Source of the DNA: Zetaproteobacteria bacterium
GTDB lineage: Bacteria > Bdellovibrionota_B > Oligoflexia > Oligoflexales > Bog-1112
Length of the DNA: 39,402 bases
Assembly (NCBI GenBank): GCA_947445855.1
Contig: CANFEH010000005.1
Coordinates: 1 to 39,402, forward strand
Reading direction: 5' to 3'
Positions 29,168-39,177 of the stretch are shown piece by piece; within the stretch, counting starts at the first letter, position 1; each line of letters opens with the position of its first letter. The position numbers and the translations under genes are program-made. Below the pieces are notes generated by a model that did no database searches, had not been told where the DNA came from, and worked only from the letters and a program-made list of their open reading frames with translations.

Positions 29168-29449
29168 CTATTCGCTGACCTCAAGGACAACATCTCCTTT
29201 GACTTTACATTGGCAAGCTAGTCGTTCATCTGCCTCAGCAGCCATGGTTTCTAAGAAGTCTCTTTCATCTTCACCCATGGGGCTTAGGTTTTCCATGCCT
29301 TCTTTAACTCTGATCATGCAAGCACCACAGGCACCATCACGGCAGCCAAATAAAATGGATGTGTCATAATCTTCACACATATCGATAAGCGGGTAGTTTT
29401 TTTTAACCTCGACTGTGAGGTTATCTGTTGTAATTGTAACTTTTGGCAT
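29168..29449 (-). CDS. 2Fe-2S plant-type ferredoxin
   Basis: ILFGCRDGACGACMIRV...RLACQCKV cluster-binding cysteines. Confidence 0.93.
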   Translation of the reverse strand: MPKVTITTDNLTVEVKKNYPLIDMCEDYDTSILFGCRDGACGACMIRVKEGMENLSPMGEDERDFLETMAAEADERLACQCKVKGDVVLEVSE

Positions 29450-29639
29450 AATGGTAAAAACCTATTTAAAAATTCTTAATTCATGATATCTGAATATTTT
29501 TTCTATAGTTGATAAGGTTATTCAAGAACTGGGTAAAAACGAACAAACTTCTCAGTTTATGAGACGATTAAGACTTACTATCACAGACGGCGAGGTTAAC
29601 ATAAAGCCGCTTTAAGGTAAAGCTTAAATCAAGCACCCT

Positions 29640-31202
29640 CTAAGTGTTAGAGCTGCCTTCTTCTTCTGTTTCGCTATTTTCAAAAACATTAGAAATATGG
29701 CGAATAGAATAGAACCATCCTGAAAGCATAGGAATGAGTAAAACAAGAAAGAAAGGTGCCATGGCAGAAACTGTTGGTAAGAAAAGGACAAGCACTTGTA
29801 CAGCAATAGCTCCCCCTGATTTTCCAAGTCTTGAACCTACTCCATCAATTACAGCTTTAGCTTTAATTTTATCATCCTTTGACAAGGGGATAAATGCGAG
29901 CTCTTTTGTAGTGTCAAAGAAAGTAAACTTTGCTGAACGACAAAGGCTATTTTGAATACCCCCTGTGAAAACAACCACAGCTAAAGGAGTTAAACCCGAT
30001 AAACCGATTGTGTCAAAAAAAGATGAGTACCCAAAGTAATGAAGGAAAAAAGCAAAGAAAAACAAAATAGAAGTTAAAGATAGAATAATAGGGGTGAATA
30101 GAGCTGTGTTTTTCCACTTAAATATTTGTAAGAAAGTTGAAATAGCAAGACCAAATATGATTGAAAAGACTCCAAGTAGCATAGCTATATAACTCATATA
30201 ATTATGATAGTCTGAAACTTTTGGGTAAAGAACATTGGTTTGATCTTTCCAGAGAATTTCTAGAATATTCATACTCAGGTTGTAAGCTAACACTATAAAA
30301 GCGATAGAAAAAATATATTTAGACTGAAAGCATTTAGCAAAAGCTTCACGCATTCCCATGTGTGAACTTTTTTGTTCATCTGAAACAAAAGTGACTTCAT
30401 TAGGGGATGGAAATTTCTTGTACGTAAAGTGAAAGATTCCTAGAATAAGAATGCTTGAAATAATAATAAGAGCCATTAAACCATAAAGCGTGTGATCCCA
30501 AGCACAACAAGCGTTGAAGACTAGATTGTCTTGGCTATAAGTATTAAAGTAGTAAGAAACCATCCCTGCAACAAAACCTGAAACATTTCCAAGGAGATTG
30601 ATAACACCGTAGAATCTCTTTGCTTGATAAAGAGGAGTTATATGGTTAGCAAATCCCCAGAAGAGAACAGAAAGAACAATGCTACTCCACAGTTCTGCCA
30701 TCACATAAAAAGTGGAGAGAGGCCAGTAGTACAAAAGAATGAAAAATGTTCTAAAAAAAGCAGAGTAGTTCAACCATGAATCTTTGCTTGCAGAAGGATT
30801 TTCTAAGAGGAGAGCTTGACTACCTAAATAGATTGAATCTTTGTTTGGATAAAGAATGAATGTGAAGAGGATAAAGTAAGCAAGAAAAAAAGAAATAAGA
30901 ACATAAAAAGTTTTTTGGAAACCGAATCGGTTGCAGAGCCAAGTGAAAAGAGTTGCTCCAATTAAAGCAGAAGGAAGAACAGCCCAGGTTTTTAAGAAGG
31001 GGAGAACAAGAGCTGTCGAGTTTTCTGCTGTTATAATGAGAGGGTCTTTTAAAGCCTTTAATATTGTGTAGTTAAAGGAAATAAGAAAGACAAGAGCAAT
31101 AAGTAAGAGACACTTTAGTGTTTCCTCCGGCTCAATTGGCCATAGAAAATTTGAAAGTGACTTCAAGTAAGAACTCTTTTTTTTTATTGGCATATTAAGC
31201 AA
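29640..31202 (-). CDS. tlc: Tlc/NTT-family nucleotide (ATP/ADP-type) transporter
   Basis: FLWPIEPEETLKCLLLIALVFLISFNYTILKALKDPLIITAENS; ELWSSIVLSVLFWGFANHITPLYQAKRFYGVINLLGNVSGFVAG; KFTFFDTTKELAFIPLSKDDKIKAKAVIDGVGSRLGKSGGA. Confidence 0.95.
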   Translation of the reverse strand: MLNMPIKKKSSYLKSLSNFLWPIEPEETLKCLLLIALVFLISFNYTILKALKDPLIITAENSTALVLPFLKTWAVLPSALIGATLFTWLCNRFGFQKTFYVLISFFLAYFILFTFILYPNKDSIYLGSQALLLENPSASKDSWLNYSAFFRTFFILLYYWPLSTFYVMAELWSSIVLSVLFWGFANHITPLYQAKRFYGVINLLGNVSGFVAGMVSYYFNTYSQDNLVFNACCAWDHTLYGLMALIIISSILILGIFHFTYKKFPSPNEVTFVSDEQKSSHMGMREAFAKCFQSKYIFSIAFIVLAYNLSMNILEILWKDQTNVLYPKVSDYHNYMSYIAMLLGVFSIIFGLAISTFLQIFKWKNTALFTPIILSLTSILFFFAFFLHYFGYSSFFDTIGLSGLTPLAVVVFTGGIQNSLCRSAKFTFFDTTKELAFIPLSKDDKIKAKAVIDGVGSRLGKSGGAIAVQVLVLFLPTVSAMAPFFLVLLIPMLSGWFYSIRHISNVFENSETEEEGSSNT

Positions 31203-31240
31203 GCCTCTGCCATACTAGCGAATTACAGACGAGCTCATCC

Positions 31241-31356
31241 AACACTAGCATCTCACCAGTGTGAGTATGACCGCAAAATGTGTAGATGAAGACCTAGCCC
31301 TAGTTTTGTACCTGACAGATACCATCTTTTCAAGTGTGAAAAAATAAGCTAGTGTT
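31241..31356. repeat. 9-bp inverted repeat AACACTAGC / GCTAGTGTT in divergent tlc-udk intergenic region; small hairpin CTCAC-CAGT-GTGAG between
   Basis: Arms 31241-31249 and 31348-31356; hairpin near 31252-31265. Confidence 0.8.
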
Positions 31357-31435
31357 ATTATTTGTTTTTTAAAAAATATACCTAATATATTGAGTTTTTT
31401 GGGGCACTATTTTTGTGTTTAAAAGAGGAAAAGCC

Positions 31436-32056
31436 ATGAGAGGGAAGAAACCTTTTATTATAGCTATATCTGGGGGCTCAGGTTCAGGAAAATCCACTGT
31501 AACAAATCTTCTTCTAGCTAAACTGGGGCAAGACAAAGCCTCTGTTATTCACCAGGACTCTTATTACGAAGATCTTTCCTACATGCTTCTAGAGGAGAGA
31601 AAAAAAGTAAATTTTGATGCTCCTAGTTCTATTGATAAAGATCTTCTCATAAAGCATGTGAAAACTCTTGTCCAAGGTCATCCTATTGAAAAACCTTGCT
31701 ATGATTTTATTAGTTGTACGAGGATGAAGAAGACAGAAAAAGTGGAGCCCACAGAGTATCTTATATTAGAAGGGCTTTTTAGTCTTTGTTTTGAGGAACT
31801 CATCCCTATCTTTAATTTAAAACTCTTTGTTGATGTTCCTGATGATTTAAGACTTCTTAGGCGTATTGATAGAGATACGAAGGTGAGGGGGCATACTTTA
31901 GAAAGTGTTATTCAACAATATCAAGAAACAGTAAGGCCCATGCATCATAAGCATATTGAGCCTTGTCGTAATGTGGCTGACTTTGTTGTTCCTTGGATTC
32001 ATATTGACGATAAACTTATAAGTGGACTTGCAAGCTATATCGTTTCGTTGGTTTGA
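31436..32056 (+). CDS. udk: Uridine kinase
   Basis: FIIAISGGSGSGKSTVTNLL (P-loop), DSYYEDL, FDAPSSIDKDLL, PCYDFISCTR, LRLLRRIDRDTKVRGH. ORF-track start at 31415; internal ATG at 31436 (MRGKKPF) also plausible. Confidence 0.92.
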   Translation: MRGKKPFIIAISGGSGSGKSTVTNLLLAKLGQDKASVIHQDSYYEDLSYMLLEERKKVNFDAPSSIDKDLLIKHVKTLVQGHPIEKPCYDFISCTRMKKTEKVEPTEYLILEGLFSLCFEELIPIFNLKLFVDVPDDLRLLRRIDRDTKVRGHTLESVIQQYQETVRPMHHKHIEPCRNVADFVVPWIHIDDKLISGLASYIVSLV

Positions 32057-32061
32057 TTTTT

Positions 32062-33297
32062 TTAAGAAGTAGATAAGGATTCAAGGCCTTTATTCCGTGT
32101 TTTTTTCTTTAGAGGAGAGTTTTTAAGGAGAAGAAATGCTAGTAAAACAAATGCTAGGAATGAAAAAATTCCACCAGAGAGAAAAATAAATTTAATTCCA
32201 AAACGATCAGATAATGATCCTGCTAAAATATTTCCAAAAAAAATGCAAACACCTGTCACAAGATAGAAGAGTGCAAAGCTCGTTCCTCTTAAGTCTTTTG
32301 GAATATTCTCAGCTAGTACTGATTTGATAAGGCCTTGGGTGAGCCCCATATGAATCCCTACAAGAGCAAAGCCGATAAAAACTTCTACAAGAGTATCTGA
32401 AGTGTAAAACCAGATATTGTTGAAGACGAGTAAGAATAGGCCAAAAAGAAGAATTTTTTTTGGTTCATAAATATCAGTTAATCTCCCAGAATAAGCAGCA
32501 ATTCCAGCATGAAAGAGATCCATAATAATAATAATGAGAGGAAGCAGTGTGTGGGGACAACCAAATTCTTTAGCATATAAAGTGAGAAACGCTTCGCTAA
32601 AACGAGCTACCATGAGGAAGCTTAAGACGCCTAAAAACTTCCAAAAAAATGGGGGTAGTTTTTTAAAATCTTTTATATTTAAGCTATAGGTTTTTTTTGC
32701 TGGAAAAAAAACTTCTTTAGATTTTCCAAGGAATATAAAAAAAATTAGGATAGCTAAAATATTAGGGATGATAGAAAGCCAAAAAATAAGTCGTAAGTCG
32801 TTTTTATTAAAGTAGAGTACTATCATAGAGCACATGGCTCCAAAAACTGCTCCTAGGGTATAAAGGCTTTGGCGAAGAGAAAAACTTTTTGAATACTCGT
32901 GTTGTAAACTAATATCAGCAATGAAAGCATCTGTTGGTGCCGAGCGCACTCCTTTGCTCATGCGGTCCATAAAGCGAGCGAGTAGAATAAAAGAAAGGCT
33001 TGAAGCAAGCGCAAACATCGGCTTACTTAACATGCTTAAAAAGCTACCAAGTAAAATGAAAGGTTTTCTTTTTCTGAAGTAATCGCTCAGGATGCCTGAG
33101 AATACTTTTGTTATAAAGGAAGAACTTATAGCAAGGCCTTCAATCATGCCAATTTGGGTATGAGAAATACCAAGTTCTTCTGAAAGAAAAACAGGAAGAA
33201 CAGCAAAAACCATTAAGCTAGCCGAGGACCAGAAAAAACTAATCCAAGAAATGGCCTTGATTTCTTTTCCATTTTTAAAACAATTAAACAAAGCCAT
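32062..33297 (-). CDS. MFS transporter
   Basis: 12-TM pattern; VFSGILSDYFRKRKPFILLGS and RFMDRMSKGVRSAPTDAFIAD. ATG at 33297 with a GAGGAG SD preferred over 33324. Confidence 0.88.
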   Translation of the reverse strand: MALFNCFKNGKEIKAISWISFFWSSASLMVFAVLPVFLSEELGISHTQIGMIEGLAISSSFITKVFSGILSDYFRKRKPFILLGSFLSMLSKPMFALASSLSFILLARFMDRMSKGVRSAPTDAFIADISLQHEYSKSFSLRQSLYTLGAVFGAMCSMIVLYFNKNDLRLIFWLSIIPNILAILIFFIFLGKSKEVFFPAKKTYSLNIKDFKKLPPFFWKFLGVLSFLMVARFSEAFLTLYAKEFGCPHTLLPLIIIIMDLFHAGIAAYSGRLTDIYEPKKILLFGLFLLVFNNIWFYTSDTLVEVFIGFALVGIHMGLTQGLIKSVLAENIPKDLRGTSFALFYLVTGVCIFFGNILAGSLSDRFGIKFIFLSGGIFSFLAFVLLAFLLLKNSPLKKKTRNKGLESLSTS

Positions 33298-34909
33298 AAG
33301 CGAGGTCTCCTCTGCTTTTTGCACAACTATCTGATGTCCAACTGAGAGCTTTTAAAAGATCTTGTTCGCGTACTTTTGAACAAAGATCTAAATCACTCAG
33401 AGTTCTCGCTACTCTCAAGACCTTCAGCACAGAACGGTTCGAGAGCTTATCGAGATTAAACTGCGAAAGCAATAACTTAAATTCATGCGTGCTTAGCTCA
33501 GTGGCTTCAATAAGGTGCTCTGTTTTAAGTTCAGCGTTAGAGTTTATTCCCCACTTTTTATTTCGCATAGCGCTAAACTCTCTTCCCTGAGCGATAATTT
33601 CATACAGATTTCGTGAGGTTTGCGGTTGGCTATTCTTACGACGATCAAGAGAGTCAAGGAGATAGGAGCTTTTTGTTTGGCGTTCATCGATATTGATATG
33701 GATATCTATACGATCAAGAATTGGCCCAGAAAGCCTTCGTTTGTAGTGAATAATTTTGCTGCTTGGGCATGAGCAGCGGCGTATTGAGCTACCAAGCCAA
33801 CCACAAGGGCAATTATTTGCTGCGATCACAAGGATGAATTTAGATTTCCAGGACACTTTTGTTTTTGATCTCGATACTGTGATATTGCCTGTTTCAAGAG
33901 GTTCTCTGAGAGATTCAATCACATCTTTTCTGAACTCAGGAAACTCATCAAGAAAAAGGAGCCCATTATGAGCTAGAGAAATTTCACCTGGGCTATATTC
34001 CGAACCAAGGATAGCGCTTGCACTACTGCTGTGGTGGGGAGAGCGAAACGGAGGGGCTCCTTCCAAGATATGTCGTTCAATTTTTCCTGAAAAAGAACTA
34101 TGGATTTTTAAAACTTCTAATTTTTCATACTGAGTTATTTTTGGAAGAACACTTGCAATACGATGAGAAAACATAGATTTTCCAGTCCCTGGAGCTCCGC
34201 TTATAAAAAGATTGTGCCTCCCACAACCAATAGATGCAGCTACTTCTGTGAGAAGTGGGTTGAGACACATATCATCAAAGTTTAGTTGATCAATCTTTTT
34301 ATATTCTTGTTGAACAGTAGGTATAAGTTCGATTTTTTCGAAACTTTTTCCACTATCTTTTTGTCTGATCCACAAGAGAACTTCTGCGAGATCTTTAAAT
34401 TTTAGGATTTGAAAATCATCACAGGCGAGCCCTTCTACTTTTGTTAGTTCTTTTAATTCTGCAAAGTTTTCTTCGCTTACAACAATCCCCTGGAGTTTCT
34501 CTTCCATCGCAGCTAAAGCAAAATTGATAGCACCTTTTACTCCGTTTAGTTTACCGTCTAAGCTTAATTCAGAAGCAAATAGCCACTGGTCAAGATCAGT
34601 TCTCAGATTTTCTCCTGCTTCTTTTGCTTGAGTGAGATAAAAAAGGCAGACGGCAAAGGCTAGGTCAAATTGATTCCCTTCTTTTTTGTGACCGGCTGGA
34701 AAAAGACTAACGATAATTTTCCGTTGGGGAATTTTGATCTCACAGGCTTCTAGAGAGGCTTCTGCTCTTAGGAGGCCTCCTCGGCAAACATCAGAACTGC
34801 TACCAATAAGACTTAACCCACTGAAACCTCTCATAAAACTAGATTCAATAGAGACTATTTGGCTATTTGTTGAGCCTAATTGAGCGCTTTTGACTTGAAC
34901 AGATGTCAT
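33284..34909 (-). CDS. comM: ComM/YifB-family Mg-chelatase-like AAA+ ATPase
   Basis: NLFISGAPGTGKSMFSHRIASVLP, PFRSPHHSSSASAILG, ISLAHNGLLFLDEFPEF, IAANNCPCGWLGS, LSGPILDRIDIHI. Confidence 0.95.
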   Translation of the reverse strand: MTSVQVKSAQLGSTNSQIVSIESSFMRGFSGLSLIGSSSDVCRGGLLRAEASLEACEIKIPQRKIIVSLFPAGHKKEGNQFDLAFAVCLFYLTQAKEAGENLRTDLDQWLFASELSLDGKLNGVKGAINFALAAMEEKLQGIVVSEENFAELKELTKVEGLACDDFQILKFKDLAEVLLWIRQKDSGKSFEKIELIPTVQQEYKKIDQLNFDDMCLNPLLTEVAASIGCGRHNLFISGAPGTGKSMFSHRIASVLPKITQYEKLEVLKIHSSFSGKIERHILEGAPPFRSPHHSSSASAILGSEYSPGEISLAHNGLLFLDEFPEFRKDVIESLREPLETGNITVSRSKTKVSWKSKFILVIAANNCPCGWLGSSIRRCSCPSSKIIHYKRRLSGPILDRIDIHINIDERQTKSSYLLDSLDRRKNSQPQTSRNLYEIIAQGREFSAMRNKKWGINSNAELKTEHLIEATELSTHEFKLLLSQFNLDKLSNRSVLKVLRVARTLSDLDLCSKVREQDLLKALSWTSDSCAKSRGDLAYGFV

Positions 34910-35060
34910 AGAGTGATCTTTCTTTTGTGAGTTTTTATTTTTGCATGAGCCATTAAGTATTCTTTATTTAAAGGGAAGAAGCCAATGACAAGAAGTTTCA
35001 TTTTTGGTAAGTATTAGGTTCTAATTATCACAATGAATTTATTGTTAGGAAGTAAACACA

Positions 35061-36872
35061 ATGACAAAGCATGAAGACATAAAGATCCCTTTTACAAGCT
35101 TTGATTCTGTAAAAACAAAACTTGGATCTTTGTTGATGAGAGCCTTTGAAGAGCTTTCTAAAAATATAAATTTAAAAGACGAAGAACTTTCTTTAGAAGA
35201 TTTAGTGAACATTTTAGAGCGCCCTCCTGAAAGCTCTCTTGGTGATTATGCTTTTCCTTGTTTTCGTTTCGCTAAAGTTTTAAGGAAAAAACCTCAAGCT
35301 ATTGCTGAAGAATTAAAAGGAAATCTTTTATCTCTTCAAAGTTCTCTTGTGAAAGAGGTGAAAGTTGTAGGGGCTTTTTTAAATATTTTTATTTCTCACT
35401 CAGAAGTAGCAGAAAAGTTTTTACCTGAAATTTTTTCGAGAGAGTACTTTAAAATTTTAAGCTCTAATGAGAAAAGATCAAAAACAAAGACGATGATTGA
35501 ATTTTCTCAACCTAATACTCACAAAGAATTTCACGTTGGACATGGACGTAATGTTTGTTTGGGAGATTCTATTTGTCGTATTTATCAGTACTGTGGATTT
35601 GATCTCATTCGTGCAAATTATTTAGGAGACGAAGGAACTCATGTGGCTAAAGCTCTTTGGGAGATTAAAAAAGCTGGTAGTGTTCCAAAAGGATTGAGTC
35701 CAGTTGAATTTTATGGATCTTGTTATACAAGAGCTAGTGAATATTTAAGAGAATCCTCAGAAGAAGATAAAAAAAATGCAGAACAAGAAATTTCTGAAAT
35801 TCTAGCAAATCTAGAGAAGCAATCTGGAGAAGATTACACTCTTTGGCAAAAAACAAGAAAAGAGTGTTTAGATGACTTTGACAGCATATACAAGTGGCTT
35901 GATGTGTCTTTTGATAAGGTTTATTATGAGTCAGAAGTTTCAGAAGAAAGCCAAAAGATTGTCGATGAGTACGTAGCAAAGGGACTGTTTAAAGAGTCTG
36001 AAGGAGCTATTGGGCTTGATTTAGAGGATGTTAATTTAGGTTTTTTTATGGCAAGAAAATCTGATGGAACAACTCCTTATATCACAAAAGATCTAGCTTT
36101 AGCGCAAGAAAAGTTTAGAGATTCTCACATTGATCGTTCTATTTATGTAGTGGGGAGCGAACAGAAGTTTCATTTTGAGCAACTTTTTGAAGCTTTAAAG
36201 AGAATGGGTTTTGAGCAAGCTTCAAGATGTTATCATTTGAGTTATGCTCATGTTGTTCTTCCTGAAGGGAAAATGTCTTCTAGGAAAGGAAATACTTTTA
36301 CTTTTAAACAGCTCATCTCGATTATGGAAGAAGAAATCTATAAAAAACTTGACCGTTACAAAGAGACTTGGGATGAAAAAGAAATAGCAGAAACGGCTCA
36401 TAGACTCTCTTTAGGAGCTATCAAATATGGTATGCTGTCTTCTGATCCCAATAAAGAAATTATTTTTGATCCTGAACTTTGGACAAGCTTTGAAGGGAAT
36501 ACAGGCCCCTATCTGATGTATAGCTACGCAAGAACTCGGTCTATTTTAACGAAAGCGGGTACTTGTGCTTTAACTTTAGAAAAAAAATCTTTTGATTCTC
36601 TTAGCAAAACAGAAGAGTATGATCTCCTCTCAAAAATGTATGATTTTAATGATGCTGTGAGACATTCTATTGAGCAGCATAAGCCATCTGTTCTTGCTCA
36701 CTATCTGTATGAGTTGTCTAAGTGTTTTAATCGCTTTTATGTGAATGTATCAGTGCTCAAAGCTGAAACTGAAGATCTTAAACGTGCTCGTCTTAATTTG
36801 TTAGAGGGGTTTTCAATCGTTTTAAAAGAAGGGCTTCGTCTTCTTGGAATTACTCCACCAGAGAGAATGTAG
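35061..36872 (+). CDS. argS: Arginyl-tRNA synthetase
   Basis: MIEFSQPNTHKEFHVGHGRNVCLGDSICRIYQYCGFDLIRANYLGDEGTHVA; MSSRKGNTFTFKQLI; LYELSKCFNRFYVNVSVL. Confidence 0.95.
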   Translation: MTKHEDIKIPFTSFDSVKTKLGSLLMRAFEELSKNINLKDEELSLEDLVNILERPPESSLGDYAFPCFRFAKVLRKKPQAIAEELKGNLLSLQSSLVKEVKVVGAFLNIFISHSEVAEKFLPEIFSREYFKILSSNEKRSKTKTMIEFSQPNTHKEFHVGHGRNVCLGDSICRIYQYCGFDLIRANYLGDEGTHVAKALWEIKKAGSVPKGLSPVEFYGSCYTRASEYLRESSEEDKKNAEQEISEILANLEKQSGEDYTLWQKTRKECLDDFDSIYKWLDVSFDKVYYESEVSEESQKIVDEYVAKGLFKESEGAIGLDLEDVNLGFFMARKSDGTTPYITKDLALAQEKFRDSHIDRSIYVVGSEQKFHFEQLFEALKRMGFEQASRCYHLSYAHVVLPEGKMSSRKGNTFTFKQLISIMEEEIYKKLDRYKETWDEKEIAETAHRLSLGAIKYGMLSSDPNKEIIFDPELWTSFEGNTGPYLMYSYARTRSILTKAGTCALTLEKKSFDSLSKTEEYDLLSKMYDFNDAVRHSIEQHKPSVLAHYLYELSKCFNRFYVNVSVLKAETEDLKRARLNLLEGFSIVLKEGLRLLGITPPERM

Positions 36873-36886
36873 ATGTGTTGAGAGGT

Positions 36887-38578
36887 TTATTCTTTTTTCT
36901 CAGTAAATTCTCTTTTTTCGTTTTTTATTTTAGAAATAGCTTCTTGAGCAATTGATCTATAGAGTTTAAGAAAAGCTTGTTTTGCATCAGTTCTGAATTC
37001 ATCTGTTATTTTTAAATTTTTCCTTATAGAGGCAATTATTTTTTGTCTTGTGAGTGGTAGGAGGTTTAAAAAATCTTTTTCTTTTTCATTCCCAAGAGCT
37101 GATAAACAAGCAATGACAATATTGTTATCTAGTTCAGTTAAAACTTTTTTAACTTCTTTAATATTTTCTGCTTTTATAGCTTTTTCAAAGGTAATTGTGA
37201 AGACACTATAATTTTCACCTAGATTTATTTTGTGATCAGATTTTGCCACTTCTAAAGTCAAAGCAACTTCTTTATCATTGTTAAGCATGAGGTCTAGAGA
37301 ATTTTTTTGTGAATTTTTATCATAACCAACTTTTGATTTTTCTTCATCATAGAGACCTCTTAATTTAACCTCAAGTTCTGTGATCATCTGAGCTTTACCG
37401 TCAAAAAAATCTTCTTTTGTCAGAATTGATAAAATTTCCGCTTTTTTTCCAATCCCCATAATACTTAAAAGTTGTTTCACTTGGCTATCACTGAGAAAAC
37501 TGATAACAAGAGCCAGCTCTTCTTTTGAATCTTTTAATTTATCGTAGATGACTTCTGCATCTAAGCGGTTTAAAAAACCAAAAGGAGTGCTCAAAGAAAC
37601 ATTATGAAGAGCTACATAATCATTAAGATTTTGTGTCAGTTTTTCTATGGTGTTTTTTTCAAAACTTTCATTTTCTAAATCACTTGAAATAACAATGTCA
37701 GAATATTTTGTAATTTGATCATAAAAAATAGAGTCTAGCATAGACTTTGCTATAATTTTTATATTTTTTTCGTTTAATCCTTTTATGAAGCTTCTTAAAG
37801 AATCGTTATCTTTTTTATAGGCAATGAGAATAGATCTGCGGAGATTTTCTAAAGTTTCTTCGATTGTCACTTCTTTTTCTGCATTTTTAGCAGGTGAAAA
37901 TTCTCTTGGAGTTGTTGATTCCTCTGATTTAGAGGCTTTTTTGCGCCGATTTAGCTTAAAAAAAAAGAGTGCAAGAATCAGGATGACCCCTATAAGAAGA
38001 TAGAGAAGTTGTAGAAGATTTTTTTGTAAAAAATTGCTCCAATAACTTCCTGTTAAGATTGGGTCATAAGCAAGAAGGTCTGAAATTTCTGTACGAAGAC
38101 TTGCTTTTGTGTCAAAGTTTTTTTCCATTTTGCTTGTCAATGCATTTTTTGCAAGAATTTGTAAGGATTCTGGAAGAGTTTTTTCAAGCACTAGAAAAAA
38201 TTCAACTGATTCAAGTTTGATTTCGTTTTGTACCGCAAAATCTTCTTCAGACGAATTGTCTTTTTCTGGGGTGTTTGGAACAGTAAGAGCACTCTCAAAG
38301 CCAGGTCTTGATTTAGTTATCGTTTCATCTTGAGATTCTTGTTTTTTAATTTTTTTACCAATTAAAACATCAACTTTTTCAACTGATAGTTGAACGTTGA
38401 CAACAAGGCTAAAAGTTTTTTCTGGTAGAATTTTCTTTAAAACGCTATTAAATCTTTCGTGAATTTGGTTTTCATACTTAACTCGTGTGTCTTCAGGGTC
38501 ATTGTTTTTAGTTTCAGGTAAAAGGTTAAGAGAATGTAAGAGTAAAATAGAGATTAAAGTTAACTTTAATAAGTTCAT
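36887..38578 (-). CDS. Putative membrane-anchored FliF(C-terminal)-FliG-like fusion protein
   Basis: N-terminal hydrophobic segment, then YENQIHERFNSVLKKILPEKTFSLVVNVQLSVEKVDV (FliF RBM3-like), TM LLQLLYLLIGVILILALFFF, then FliG-like FLNRLDAEVIYDKLKDSKEELALVISFLSDSQVKQLLSIM and VLTELDNNIVIACLSALGNEKEKDFLNLLPLTRQKIIASIRKNL. Confidence 0.6.
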   Translation of the reverse strand: MNLLKLTLISILLLHSLNLLPETKNNDPEDTRVKYENQIHERFNSVLKKILPEKTFSLVVNVQLSVEKVDVLIGKKIKKQESQDETITKSRPGFESALTVPNTPEKDNSSEEDFAVQNEIKLESVEFFLVLEKTLPESLQILAKNALTSKMEKNFDTKASLRTEISDLLAYDPILTGSYWSNFLQKNLLQLLYLLIGVILILALFFFKLNRRKKASKSEESTTPREFSPAKNAEKEVTIEETLENLRRSILIAYKKDNDSLRSFIKGLNEKNIKIIAKSMLDSIFYDQITKYSDIVISSDLENESFEKNTIEKLTQNLNDYVALHNVSLSTPFGFLNRLDAEVIYDKLKDSKEELALVISFLSDSQVKQLLSIMGIGKKAEILSILTKEDFFDGKAQMITELEVKLRGLYDEEKSKVGYDKNSQKNSLDLMLNNDKEVALTLEVAKSDHKINLGENYSVFTITFEKAIKAENIKEVKKVLTELDNNIVIACLSALGNEKEKDFLNLLPLTRQKIIASIRKNLKITDEFRTDAKQAFLKLYRSIAQEAISKIKNEKREFTEKKE

Positions 38579-39177
38579 TCTTTTTTCTCCGTCCTTTCTT
38601 TTGTGATCTTGTTGATTTCGATTTTAAGATCATCTTGTTCAGGGTTGTTTTTTAAAGACTCTTGGTAAAACTGAAGACCAAGTTCTTTGTTGCCTTGTTC
38701 CATATAAACAGAGCCAATCATTTTGTTTATGAGTGCTGAGTTTGGTTCTGTTTCTTTAGCTTGCCTCAGGTATTCAAGTGCATTTGATAAATCACCTGCG
38801 ATATAGCTTCCCTTGGCTTTTTCAAGTAGAAGAAGAACCATTTTGTTTTCAGAGCTGTCACCCAGGTTCTTTTTGTTTTCTTCTTTTTCTTTTGCCAATT
38901 TTTCTTCTTTTTCTTTTTCTTCTGCTTTTTCCTCTAGTTCTTGTTCATGTTGTTCTTCAAAATCTTCTGGAAGTGGAAGCTTTATAATGACACCAGGGGC
39001 ATAACTATTGAAATTTTTTAAGCGATAACTTTTAGAAAATCTTTTGTCATAAACAACAATATCATTTCCTACTATTTGGTAATCATAATAGTCCACTGTG
39101 TTTGCTATAAGAAAATATGAAAAGAAAATAAGGGATAAATAAAAAATAGTTTTAGTTTTTTTTATTTTAGCCAACAT
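38575..39177 (-). CDS. Exported or membrane-anchored TPR protein with a highly charged linker
   Basis: N-terminal hydrophobic segment; EEKEKEEKLAKEKEENKK linker; KGSYIAGDLSNALEYLRQAKETEPNSALINKMIGSVYMEQGNKELGLQFYQESLKNNPEQ TPR repeats. Confidence 0.75.
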   Translation of the reverse strand: MLAKIKKTKTIFYLSLIFFSYFLIANTVDYYDYQIVGNDIVVYDKRFSKSYRLKNFNSYAPGVIIKLPLPEDFEEQHEQELEEKAEEKEKEEKLAKEKEENKKNLGDSSENKMVLLLLEKAKGSYIAGDLSNALEYLRQAKETEPNSALINKMIGSVYMEQGNKELGLQFYQESLKNNPEQDDLKIEINKITKERTEKKE

